A model generated the notes under the pieces. That model made no database searches and was not told where the DNA came from. It saw only the letters and a program-made list of their open reading frames with translations. From assembly GCA_026874595.1 (NCBI GenBank), contig CM049319.1:67109917-67173916 (forward strand): a stretch of 64,000 bases of DNA, given 5' to 3'. Origin of the DNA: Sipunculus nudus (lineage: Eukaryota; Annelida; Sipuncula; Golfingiida; Sipunculidae). Of this stretch, positions 24,745 through 37,300 are shown piece by piece; within the stretch, counting starts at the first letter, position 1, and every line of letters starts with the position of its first letter. A program made the translations under genes and the position numbers.

Positions 24745-27270
24745 TTGAGTATACCTTCAAGGTGTATCCAGGTATTGTCATTTCACCTCGGTTGCTTTTA
24801 AGGAACCATAAATTTTCTGTAACTCCACCAGTAGAGCACTTCTGTAACCCCATCAGCGGAGAAAAACTGCAACAGGGTCCTGTGAAAGGAATTAAAACAA
24901 TATAAGTGACTCATATAAATTTAAAAATCACAAAAAAGAATATTCCAATAAATATAGTTAATGTAACAATGACTGTTCCAAACAATTTGAAATGCTGATC
25001 CTGTAAGAACTCACTCCAATAGGAGTTGATGTCAGACAAACCCATGATCTTTGTTTATGCTAGTAGGATTGAAATTTGACCACTGGGACAAAATCCAATT
25101 AGAATATCCTAAATTAATTCTGATCTTACTTAAAGTAATTTACCAAAAAAGATACAAAATAAAAAAAAAAATTAATAATTCAAAATATCTTTAATTTAGT
25201 GAAGGGTGTATTTCAGTGCCATTTGTCAGAAACTATAAGAGTTTCCATTTGGTGATCTCAGTTCATGCAAACCTGGAAAAAAGTCATGAACTCAAGAATT
25301 GGCTATACACATATACTAGCATGATCATTGTGTACAACATGTATAATGACAAATGGGAGCTGTTTCTCTTTAAAAACAAATATATTTATATGAAAGAATG
25401 TCTGAAGAATTAACAGGAGAACTGTAAATATATTAATTATGAAAGGCTGTTCACACATACTTGCTGGTACGGTAAATTCGTCCCATGATTTTACATCTGG
25501 GATAATCCCACCATCCATTTGAACATACCCTTACAGAAATTTTGGGACATGAAGTGTGCTTAAAGTGTGCTTCATTTGTGCTTATTTTGTGCTTTCAGTG
25601 AAATGTTTCACTTGAAATGCTGTACAGAAATACTTTGAAAATGCTGAAACTGCATGTGCTTCTTTAGTGCTCCAAGTGTACTGATTCTGTGCTTCAGAAA
25701 TACAATGTGCTGAAATTGCTGCTTTGGTGCTCCAAATAAACTGATTAACTGCTTTTATTGTGCTCCTAGGTCTGCTCAAATATTTTCAAAGTACCATTCA
25801 ATTGTGATAACATTTATGCACACTGAAAAATACCTCAAAGGTGTTTTTTACATGCCTAAGTAGTGCTTAAACCATGCTCCATCTGTTCTCATGCTCATTT
25901 CTGCAAGGGTATGTTCTGAGAACATCTGTATTAAAATAATTCCAACTATACCTTCAGGAATTGTCCAGGGTTGTCACTTCGAACATCTTTGTTGTTGAGT
26001 GTACATCACAGGCCTTTTTTGCATCCCAATCAAAGTATAATGTCTGCTGAGGAGTTCTGTGATAGGAATTAAAACAATGGTGGAAATTTCTTATATCAAC
26101 TGAAGAATCACAAAAAAAATATTAACATAAATAAACTATATGTAGCAATTCCTACTCTGATCTGTTGGAGCAGAATCATTGATCCTACAAGGCCAAACTC
26201 AGAGGGGTTGTCACAAGACAAACTCTGATCCTTTTTTATTTTGCTATTAGGACTGCTGTTTCTACTAAGACTAATCCAATTAGAGTGTCCTTAGACAAAT
26301 TCTGACCTCATTGTAAATAACTTATTTTGAAGCAAATTACAGGTACAAAATCACAAAAGAAATTAGTCAATTATGAAACTAGAGGTTGAAGGTCCTCAAT
26401 TAGCTCCAGCTCCTAAAATGGCAGCCCATTGGGGACAGGGATCCATATTGAAAGTCAGATTGGTCTGAAATTTTTTACCATAAATAATCTAAAAGGGAAA
26501 AAAATTAATAAAACAATCACAGGATTGTCTAAAATGTTATTGTAAAAAGATTTAAAGTATTTGATTGGCAGCCATATATTTATGGATTCAACAGCAGTCT
26601 GAAATCTTAAAGCACACAAACCCTCAAGGGTGTCAATGTTCTGTCAAAATTTTGCATGAAAATCACTTACTGAGGTCCAGTCTCCATAATAGGTATTAAG
26701 CAGGTCTGTAATTGGATAACAGGCACCATTTTGAACCATGAATTCTAGAAAGATCTCATTGAAATACTGCACTCAAAAGAAAGCATCCCTGATGGACAGA
26801 AAAGATAAGATGAAAGGGTGGACAGATGGACAAGTCAATCACTATAATACACCCCTTTTCAAGCGGGGTTCTAACAACAAAAAAAGTAAATTCTGTGAAG
26901 GGTTTATTGCGGTGCAATTTACTAGAAACTATATATCAGTGTATCCAGCAGGTGAACTCGGCCCATGGAAACCTGGCTGAAGTCTTGAACTCAAGAACAG
27001 GTAATATTCTACCAAGGTCATTGTGAGCAACATGTATGATTGGAAGCTTAACAATGGGGAGCTCTTACTAGTTTATTTGTAAGGAGCAATCTTGGAAGAA
27101 CTAAAAGGAGTAAATACATTACAAAAATTTCATCTATACCTTTGGGAATGATCCTGGACAGTCACTTATTATCTCTGTTGCTTGAGTTCATCAAATTCCT
27201 TTTTCTGCATCTGAATTAAAGGATAGACTGTACTCAAAGTGTTCTGTGGTCGGTGCTAAAGAAATGTCTG
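24745..27270. repeat. Old direct duplications, about 1.2-kb spacing
   Basis: A block with CAGGAATTGTCCAGGGTTGT and its relatives recurs near 24760, 25950 and 27135, each followed about 100 bp on by GGAATTAAAACAAT or a variant. A second block (GTGAAGGGTKTATT...CAGAAACTAT...CCTGG...TGAACTCAAGAA) recurs near 25200 and 26893. No reading frame is conserved between copies that I can see, so these look like non-coding repeats. Confidence 0.5.
25528..25909. mobile_element. 382-bp MITE with CCCTTRCAGAAAT ends and TA duplication
   Basis: The left end CCCTTACAGAAAT and the right end ATTTCTGCAAGGG are inverted repeats flanked by TA on both sides (25526-25527 and 25910-25911). The outer flanks GAACA and TGTTC join, after removal of the element, to the perfect palindrome GAACATATGTTC. 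The interior is a low-complexity run of GTGCTT words and encodes nothing. Confidence 0.8.
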
Positions 27271-28469
27271 CTACAAATATAAATTCAAAACGTCACATAG
27301 AAATATGAAAACTGAGCATTTCTTGCAGAGCATAAAAATGTATATATAATTACATACACACCTCGACAATTATTATATATCCAACTTCAAGGGAAATAAG
27401 CAATTCTTCAAAAGCTAAGGGGTTCAGAATATTAATGTATTTCTGCATGAAGAATGCACTGCAATAACCACTATAGAAGCTACTAATAAAATGTATGGTA
27501 ATACCAGACCATTACCATATGAAAAACTAGCCAAGAAAAATAAAAATTAAAAAAAAAGCACCGTATTATATTATTCTTGCACATGATATTCACCCTAATA
27601 TTTTTCAGATACAACATCAAACAAATTGCATGGTCAGGATTTCTCTGCTACACACACTTGCTTATACACCCACACACAAAATACACTTATTCCTTTTTCA
27701 AAAATAATATATAAAATATGCAGGGGATAACAACATGCTATGATGGGGGTTCTCTGGAGGATACTGGAAGGGCAGTACTATATTTTGAGGACAGACTATC
27801 CCTACCAGCATATGTTGTATTCTCATCATTGCTTACAGTATATAACACAATACAAACTTATCACGCACACCTGCAAGAGGCAACAAACAACACAACAAAT
27901 ACACATAAACAAACACCTCATATCACTAAAAACAAATACATACACCTTTATTGAGTAAAATGGAAAACATAACAGTACTCCAGGCTGCAGGCTTATGATG
28001 AAAATGTTAATCACTCTCCAATCATTCAAGATCCAGTTCTGCTCTCTGGATTGGCTGGGTCTCTGCTGCTGGTGTTGGTATAGGTTTGTATTCTGCCTGG
28101 TCTTTTTGGCTTTGGGTGCTGTGCCTCTCCTCAGGTCACCAGTATGGGTAAAACGCTGGTGGTCACGCGGCTCCCTGCAATGCTTGCATATATATATGGC
28201 ATCACGTCTATACACTCCATCAAATGTCAATTATGCTTTAGGAGCACAAAGGGCTGGAGCCTTGACTACAGCCACCTGTAGCTGCTCAATAAAACATGTT
28301 CAGTCAGTCAGTGTACGTATATCTGCATATTTGCATGACCTTGACAAAAAAGGGCCAGGTCACTAGTTTTTTTATATTCTCAAAGAATTAGTTGACATGA
28401 TTCATATAACAAAGATGAGTGGAAAATAGGTAATATACTTTAAAAGTTGTGGGTTTCACAATAATGTTT

Positions 28470-28526
<57 letters not shown>

Positions 28527-29590
28527 TATTTAGTCAAGGGTGGGCTTTTGTCCTATTCTGCAAGTTCAGGGATGGGCTTTTGTATGGATGGGTTTTTGTC
28601 TGTCACACTAACTCAGTAACCACTGGATGGTTCATGGTCAAAATCTTCATACACCTACACCGAAACAACCATTGGGTGGATTATTTTGATAAAATGTTGG
28701 TAAATCTATCTAAAAATATATGTCAAATATAAAATTTGTATTATTTTATATCATTTATATATTTTTTATATTTCAAAGATATTTTGGTGGGATGTTTTAA
28801 ATAGACATGGAGTCTATTAGAGTTATTGTATTATTATAACAATATCTTTCTGTTTGTGATATATCACGTACTATTACTATTACCACATTTTACCATCTGT
28901 TATTATTACTGGGGTATCAATTACTCTTACTATTACCTATATACATGTGGGATGCTTCTACACCTCGCACAGCCAACAGTGCTAAACCAGCACTATCATC
29001 ACTTGTGTAAACTAAAATTAAAATATATTGTAGGTGATATATGACCTAGTTTTATTAACATTTTCTTATACAAAGTCTGTCATCGACAGAAGGCTTATTA
29101 TAATGCTTGACACCTTAATTATTTAAACATATTTAATGCTGTTCATTTTCATTTTGTAACCTTAACGATCAATATTTTCATTACAAATGTTACTTTATAT
29201 TCTAATTAACAATGTATAAAGAACAAGACAATGCAATTTCCTTGCAAGGGATTAATTCAATTTTAACCTTATAAATCAGTCTTATCATGCATTTTAAAAG
29301 TGAAGCATTTATTTTACCATACCAATACTACATAAAATATAGCACAGACACATCCTTCCTCACATATTCATAAGCATAACTTATTGTAATGTTACAGAAT
29401 GAAATTTCAGGTTCTATGGTTATCTTGTCATCTTCACAGTATTTCCACTGGATTTTCCAACAAAGTTTTACAAATTATGAAATTACTGAGAGGAATGCAG
29501 GTTAATATTCAACCAATTGAAACTATTCTATTTGGAAACATACCAAACATTGATAACTATAACTATGTTCTTAGAGGCCTCCGAGAGTCA
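27271..29590. other. No recognised gene; overlapping unrecognised open frames at 27718-28366
   Basis: A 134-codon minus frame (28230-27826) and a 123-codon plus frame (27995-28366) overlap around a GC-richer patch at 28060-28300. The minus frame includes CKHCREPRDHQRFTH and a basic Gln-rich stretch. I cannot place either in a family, and one must be a shadow of the other. The patch could be a repeat fragment. The rest is AT-rich. Confidence 0.4.
28467..28530. repeat. (AT)n microsatellite
   Basis: Near-pure AT dinucleotide tract. Confidence 0.93.
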
Positions 29591-29619
29591 GTGGTTGCGA
29601 GCTAGAGAACATATAAAGT

Positions 29620-30065
29620 AATATTATGAAGGTCTTACTGTTTTGAGAGGCCTCTGACAGTTCCAACAGTCACCAACAGTAAGCATATCATCTGGTAGTA
29701 TGAAGGTGTTACTGTCCTGAGAAGCCTCAAACAGTTCTGACAGTCACTGACAGTGAGCATATAATGTAGCAATATGAAGGTGTTACTGTTCTGTGAGATC
29801 TCCTACAGCTCTGACAGTCACCAACAGTGATCATATAAACTAGCAATATGAAGGTCTTACTGCTCTGATAGGCCGCCGACAGTTCCTGCAGGAAGCATAT
29901 CCTCTGGTAGTATAAAGGTCTAAATGTTCTAAGAAACCCCCCCCCCCGACAGCTTTGACATTCAATGACAGTACAGACATAACAGTGTGTATGAAGGTCC
30001 TACTTTTCTGACAGGCATCAATAGTTCCAACAGTCACCAAAAATAAGCATATGGCCTAGTAGTAC
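29620..30065 (+). repeat. Minisatellite, about six diverged units of about 75 bp
   Basis: TATGAAGGTSTTACTGTTCTG-type starts recur near 29625, 29699, 29774, 29848, 29912 and 29991, each followed by GACAGTTCYRACAGTCACYA and AGCATAT. Confidence 0.85.
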
Positions 30066-30245
30066 ACTTCATTTTGTCAATAAATGCATATTTTAGCTTT
30101 ATGAGTATGTTTACCTGTAACCAAGCATCAGTCAGTGTATTTCAATTAAAAGACCTAACCATGAGTATCAGTATCAACAGATTAGGAAAAAGAAACTAGC
30201 ATTACTGTATTTACTTTTGTATAAGACACCCCATGTATCAGACGA

Positions 30246-30267
30246 CCCCCCCCCCCCCCCCCCCCCC
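30246..30267. repeat. 22-nt poly-C run
   Basis: Uninterrupted C homopolymer; similar G/C runs occur near 11280, 14005, 19530, 20345, 43190 and 45706. Exact lengths are prone to sequencing error. Confidence 0.9.
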
Positions 30268-31384
30268 ATTTTGAACCTCAAGTTTTGATACAAATTATTT
30301 TTCAGCATCTTGGCTTTGCAAGCTACTAAGGATCACTATGTCAGCATAATGATCACTTTAAAACCGATAACTGAGATGGGATTTTATAATATTTGATTCT
30401 TAAAATGGTCAGTGGTATATATTTTTTAAAGATTCTACAAGTGAAAACAGGAAAGTTATATAGAAATTTTAAGGTATGGAACAGACCAAAACAGAATTTA
30501 TCAACATATAAAAAAATGTGTATTTACAACAATTCAAATGAATATCATAAGAGACAGCAGAGGGTCAATTTTAGGGCCCAAATTTGGGTAATAAATTATT
30601 TTTGGCAAATGTCCATGAGGTGGCACCCACTAAAAATTAGCATGGAAGTTTCATCATACCATGCAGGTAGGATAACAGGACCCTTTTAATAACCATTTTC
30701 CTCTTAGAACAGTCGTAGAATGGAATAACTTGGGATAAAATGTGGTTGAAGCCCTATCTTAACCACTCTCAAATTATCATGTAATCAATATTAATATTAG
30801 TATGATACTTATTAAATGAGTGGTGCACCCTCATCAAACTCTTAATTCTGTATACTTGGGACTGCTTGTATTCCTACCAGTCTTTAATTCAACTAAGCTG
30901 AATGACTTGTTCTGCAGCACAGCGAAACTTGAGCCTCTACTTTAATTGCAGTATTTTACCCACACCATGCTGACATACTAACATGGTTTGTGAATCAGTT
31001 CATGGTCCACATTACTTCATTACCAGGTTGTTTTCTAAATGGTAGCTTCAAAGCCTTCATATATCACCCAGTCAAAATTACTCGCCTGAGGCTATATGCA
31101 TGGCATCAGGCATGCACACTATGGTTTGCATGATATCCTGCATAGTTTGTACTATTTACCTGATACTGTGCGTATTATTACCTATGTACACAAAATATTG
31201 TGTATATTGCTCCTTTTACACATATACTTTCGTTCAGACAGAAGGCTACATGCATGATTTTGATCAGAACTGTGCAAAAAACATGGTGGTCAGAAGTGAG
31301 AACACATATATTCTTTTTCAATAAAGTTATAAATCAACAGCAAAATCAACATAGTTATCTCATAATTCTACATAGCCTCTGAGC
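30268..31384. other. No recognised gene
   Basis: AT-rich spacer between the minisatellite and the large satellite; open frames here lack motifs. Confidence 0.45.
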
Positions 31385-34300
31385 AACAGTGTTTCAGTGA
31401 GAGGCATATTTTACTCTGACAGTGTGCTCATCTTGTATTTCAAGGGTTAGGGTTTCACCAATATCTATTTAACAGCCACATTTTACTGTGATACAGTACG
31501 ATCATCTTGTAATTCAAAGGATAGGGTATCAACTATATCTATGTGACAGGCACAGTTTACTGTGACACAGTGTGATCATGTTGTATTTCAAGAGCTAGGG
31601 GTTTACCCATGTGTGATAATCACACATCACTGTCACACTGTATGTTCATCTTGTATTTCAAGGATAAGGGTTTTACCAATATCTATGTAACAGGCACATT
31701 GTACAGTGACACAGTTTGCTCATCTTGTATTTTAAGGGTTAGGGTTTCACCCATATCTATGTGAAAGGCACATTTCAAAGTGATACTCATTCACTTTGAT
31801 TCAGCCTTTTGAAATCAGTTCGGCAAAAGCCAAACAAAAGGCCTATTGGCCAGCAAACATACTATTGTGACTAGTGTGTTCATCATGTATTTCAAGGGTT
31901 AGGCTTTTATCCATATCTATATGACAGCCACATTGTATTGTGAAACGGTAAGCTCATCTTGTATTTCAAGGGTTAGGGTTTCACCCATATCTATTTGACA
32001 GCCATATTTTAATATTGTGACACAGTATGCTCATTTTGTATTTCAAGGGTTACAATTTCAGCCATATCTATGTGACAGGCACATTGTACAGTGACACAGT
32101 GTGCTCATCTTGTATTTGAAGGGTTAGGGTTTCACCTATATCTATATGACAGCCATATTTTTAATATTGTGATACAGTATGCTCATCTTGTATTTCAAAG
32201 GTTAAGGTTACACCCATATCTATGTGACAGGCACATTGTACAGTGACTAAGTGTTCGCATCTTGTATTTTAAGGGTTAGGGTTTCACTCATATCTATATG
32301 ACAGGCACATTGTACAGTGACAGTGTGCTCATCTTGTATTTCAAGGGTTAGGGTTTCACCTATATCTATATGACAGCCATTATTTTAATATTGTGACACA
32401 GTATGCACATCTTGTATTTCAAAGGTTACAATTCTAGCCATATCTATGTGACAGGCACATTGTACAGTGACACAGTGTGCTCATCTTGTATTTCAAGGGT
32501 TAGGGTTTACCCATATCTATGTGACAGGCACATGGTACAGTGACACAGTGTGCTCATCTTGTATTTCAAGAGTTAGGGTTTACCCATATCTATGTGACAG
32601 GCACATTGTACAGTGACACAGTATGCACATCTTGTATTTCAAGGGTTACAATTTCAGCCATATCTATGTGACAGGCACATTGTACAGTGACACAGTGTGC
32701 TCATCTTGTATTTCAAGGGTTAGGGTTTACCCATATCTATGTGACAGGCACATGGTACAGTGACACGGTGTGCTCATTTTGTATTTCAAGGGTTAGGGTT
32801 TCACCCATATCTATATGACAGCCATATTTTTAATATTGTGACACAGTGTACTCATCTTGTATTTCAAGGGTTAAGGTTTTACCTATATCTTTATAACAGC
32901 TGTATTTTTAATATTGTGACACAGCATGCTCATCTTGTATTTCAAGGGTTACAATTTCAGCCATATCTATGTAACAGGCACATTGTACAGTGACACTGTG
33001 TTCATCTTGTATTTTAGGGTTAGTGTTTTATCCATATCTATGTGACAGCCACATTGTATTGTGAAACGGTAAGCTCATCTTGTATTTCAAGGGTTAGGGT
33101 TTCACCCATATCACCCATATCTATATGACAGCCATATTTTTAATATTGTGACACAGTGTACTCATCTTGAATTTCAAGGGTTACAATTTCAGCCACATCT
33201 ATGTAACAGGCACATTGTACAGTGACACTGTGCTCATCTTGTATCTTAGGGTTAGGGTTTTATCCATATCTATGTGACAGCCACATTGTATTGTGAAACG
33301 GTAAGCTCATCTTGTATTTCAAGGGTTAGGGTTTCACCTGTATCTATTTGACAGCCATATTTTAATATTGTGACACAGTATGCCGATCTTGTATTTCAAG
33401 GGTTAGGGTTTCACTCATATCTATGTGACAGTCACATTGTACAGTGACACAGTGTGCTCATCTTGTATTTCAAGGGTTAGGGTTTCACCTATATCTATAT
33501 GACAGCCATATTTTTAATATTGTGATACAGTATGCTCATCTTGTATTTCAAGGGTTAAGGTTTACACCGATATCTATGTGACAGGCACATGGTACAGTGA
33601 CACAGTGTGCTCATCTTGTATTTCATGGGTAGGGTTTCACTCATATCTATGTAACAGGCACATTCTACAGTGAAACAGTGTGCTCATCTTGTATTTCAAG
33701 GGTTAGGGTTTCACTAATATCTATGTGACAGGCACATTGTACAGTGAAACAGTGTGCTCATCTTGCATTTCAAGGGTTAGGGTTTCACTCATATCTATGT
33801 GACAGGCACACTGTACAGTGACACAGGGTGCTCATCTTGTATTTCAAGGGTAGGGTTTCACTCATATCTATGTGACAGGCACATTGTACAGTGACACAGT
33901 GTGCTCATCTTGTATTTCAAGGGTTAGGGTTTCCCCATATCTATGTGACAGGCACATGGTACAGTGACACAGTGTGCTCATTTTGTATTTCAAGGGTTAG
34001 GGTTTTACCCATATCTATATGACAGCCATATTTTTAATATTGTGACACAGTGTGCTCATCTTGTATTAAAGGGTTAATGTTTTACCTATATCTTAATGAC
34101 AGCTGTATTTTTAATATTGTGACACAGCATGCTCATCTTGTATTTCAAGGGTTACAATTTCAGCCATATCTATGTAACAGGCACATTGTACAGTGACACA
34201 GTGTGCTCATCTTGTATTTTAGGGGTTAGGGTTTCACCCATATCTATGTGAAAGACACATTTCACAGTGATACTCATTCACTTTGATTCAGCCTTTTGAA

Positions 34301-37300
34301 ATCAGTTCAGCAAAAGCTAAAGGCCTATTGGCCAGCAATATACTATTGTGACTAGTGTATTCATCTTGTATTTTAAGGGTTAGGGTTTTATCCATATCTA
34401 TATGACAGCCACATTGTATTGTGAAACGGTAAGTTCATCTTGTATTTCAAGGGTTAGGGTTTCACCTATATCTATATGACAGCCATATTTTTAATATTGT
34501 GACACAGTGTACTCATCTTGTATTTCAAGGGTTAAGGTTTTACCTATATCTTTATGACAGCTGTATTTTTAATATTGTGACACAGCATGCTCATCTTGTA
34601 TTTCAAGGGTTAGGGTTTCCCCCTTATCTATGTGACAGGCACATGGTACAATGACACAGTGTGCTCATCTTGTATTTCAAGGGTTAGGGTTTCACACATA
34701 TCTGTGTGACAGGAACATTGTACAGTGACACAGTGTGCTCATCTTGTATTTCAAGGGTTAGGGTTTACCCATATCTATGTGACAGGCACATGGTACAGTG
34801 ACAGTGTGCTCATTTTATATTTTAAGTGTTAGGGTTTCACTCATATCTATGTGACAGGCACACTGTACAGTGACACAGTGTGCTCATCTTGTATTTCAAG
34901 GGTAGGGTTTCACTCATATCTATGTGACAGGCACATTGTACAGTGACACAGTGTGCTCATCTTGTATTTCAAGGGTTAGGGTTTACCCGTATTATGTGAC
35001 AGGCACATAGTACAGTGACACAGTGTGCTTATTTTGTATTTCAAGGTTTAGGCTTTCACCCATATGTATATGACAGCCATATTTTTAATATTGTGACACA
35101 GTGTACTCATCTTGTATTTCAAGGGTTAAGGTTATACCTATATCTGTATGACACCTGTATTTTTAATATTGTGACACAGCATGCTCATCTTGTATTTCAA
35201 GAGTTACAATTTCAGCCATATCTATGTAACAGGCACATTGTACAGTGACACAGTGTGCTCATCTTGTATTTTACTGGTTAGGGTTTCACCAATATCTATG
35301 TGAAAGGCACATGTCATAGTGATACTCATTCACTTTGATTCAGCCTTTTGAAATCAGTTCGGAAAAAAGCTAAACAAACGGCCTATTGGCCAGCAATATA
35401 CTATTGTGACTAGTGTGTTCATCTTGTATTTCAAGGGTTAGGGTTTTATCCATATCTATATGACAGCCACATTGTATTGTGAAACGGTAAGCTCATCTTG
35501 TATTTCAAGGGTTAGGGTTTAACCTATATCTATATGACAGCCATATTTTTAATATTGTGACACAGTGTGCTCATATTGTATTTCAAGGGTTAGGGTTTCA
35601 CCTATATCTATGTGACAGGCACACTGTACATTGACACAGTGTGCTCATCTAGTATTTGAAGGGTTAGGGTTTCACCTATATCTATATGACAGGCATATTT
35701 TTAATATTGTGACACAGTATGCACATCTTGTTTTTCAAGGATTACAATTTCAGCCATATCTATGTGACAGTCACATTGTACAGTGACACAGTGTGCTCAT
35801 CTTGTATTTTAAGGGTTAGGGTTTTATCCATATCTATATGACAGCCATATTGTACAGTGACACAGTGTGCTCATCTTGTATTTCAAGGGTTAGGGTTTAC
35901 CCATATCTATGTGACAGGCACATGGTACAGTGACAGTGTGCTCATTTTATATTTTAAGGGTTGGGGTTTCACTCATATCTATGTGACAGGCACACTGTAC
36001 AGTGACACAGTGTGCTCATCTTGTATTTCAAGGGTAGGGTTTCACTCATATCTATGTGACAGGCACATTCTACAGTGACACAGTGTGCTCATCTTGTATT
36101 TCAAGGGTTAGGGTTTACCCGTATCTATGTGACAGGCACATGGTACAGTGACACAGTGTGCTTATTTTGTATTTCAAGGGTTAGGCTTTCACCCATATGT
36201 ATATGACAGCCATATTTTTAATATTGTGACACAGTGTACTCATCTTGTATTTCAAGGGTTAAGGTTATACCTATATCTGTATGACACCTGTATTTTTAAT
36301 ATTGTGACACAGCATGCTCATCTTGTATTTCAAGGGTTACAATTTCAGCCATATCTATGTAACAGGCACATTGTACAGTGACACAGTGTGCTCATCTTGT
36401 ATTTTAAGGGTTAGGGTTTTATCCATATCTATATGACAGCCACATTGTACAGTGACACAGTGTGCTCATCTTGTATTTTAGGGTTAGGGTTTACCCATAT
36501 CAATGTGACAGGCACATGGTACAGTGACAGTGTGCTCATTTTATATTTTAAGTGTTAGGGTTTCACTCATATCTATGTGACAGGCACACTGTACAGTGAC
36601 ACAGTGTGCTCATCTTGTATTTCAAGGGTAGGGTTTCACTCATATCTATGTGACAGGCACATTGTACAGTGACACAGTGTGCTCATCTTGTATTTCAAGG
36701 GTTAGGGTTTACCCGTATTATGTGACAGGCACATAGTACAGTGACACAGTGTGCTTATTTTGTATTTCAAGGTTGAGGCTTTCACCCATATGTATATGAC
36801 AGCCATATTTTTAATATTGTGACACAGTGTACTCATCTTGTATTTCAAGGGTTAAGGTTATACCTATATCTTTATGACAGCTGTATTTTTAATATTGTGA
36901 CACAGCATGCTCATCTTGTATTTCAAGGGTTACAATTTCAGCCATATCTATGTAACAGGCACATTGTACAGTGACACAGTGTGCTCATCTTGTATTTTAC
37001 TGGTTAGGGTTTCACCCATATCTATGTGAAAGGCCAATTTCACAGTGATACTCATTCACTTTGATTCAGCCTTTTGAAATCAGTTCGGAAAAAAGCTTAA
37101 CAAACGGCCTATTGGCCAGCAATATACTATTGTGACTAGTGTGTTCATTTTGTATTTCAAGGGTTAGGGTTTTATCCATATCTATATGACAGCCACATTG
37201 TATTGTGAAACGGTAAGCTCATCTTGTATTTCAAGGGTTAGGGTTTCACCTATATCTATATGACAGCCATATTTTTAATATTGTGACACAGTGTGCTCAT

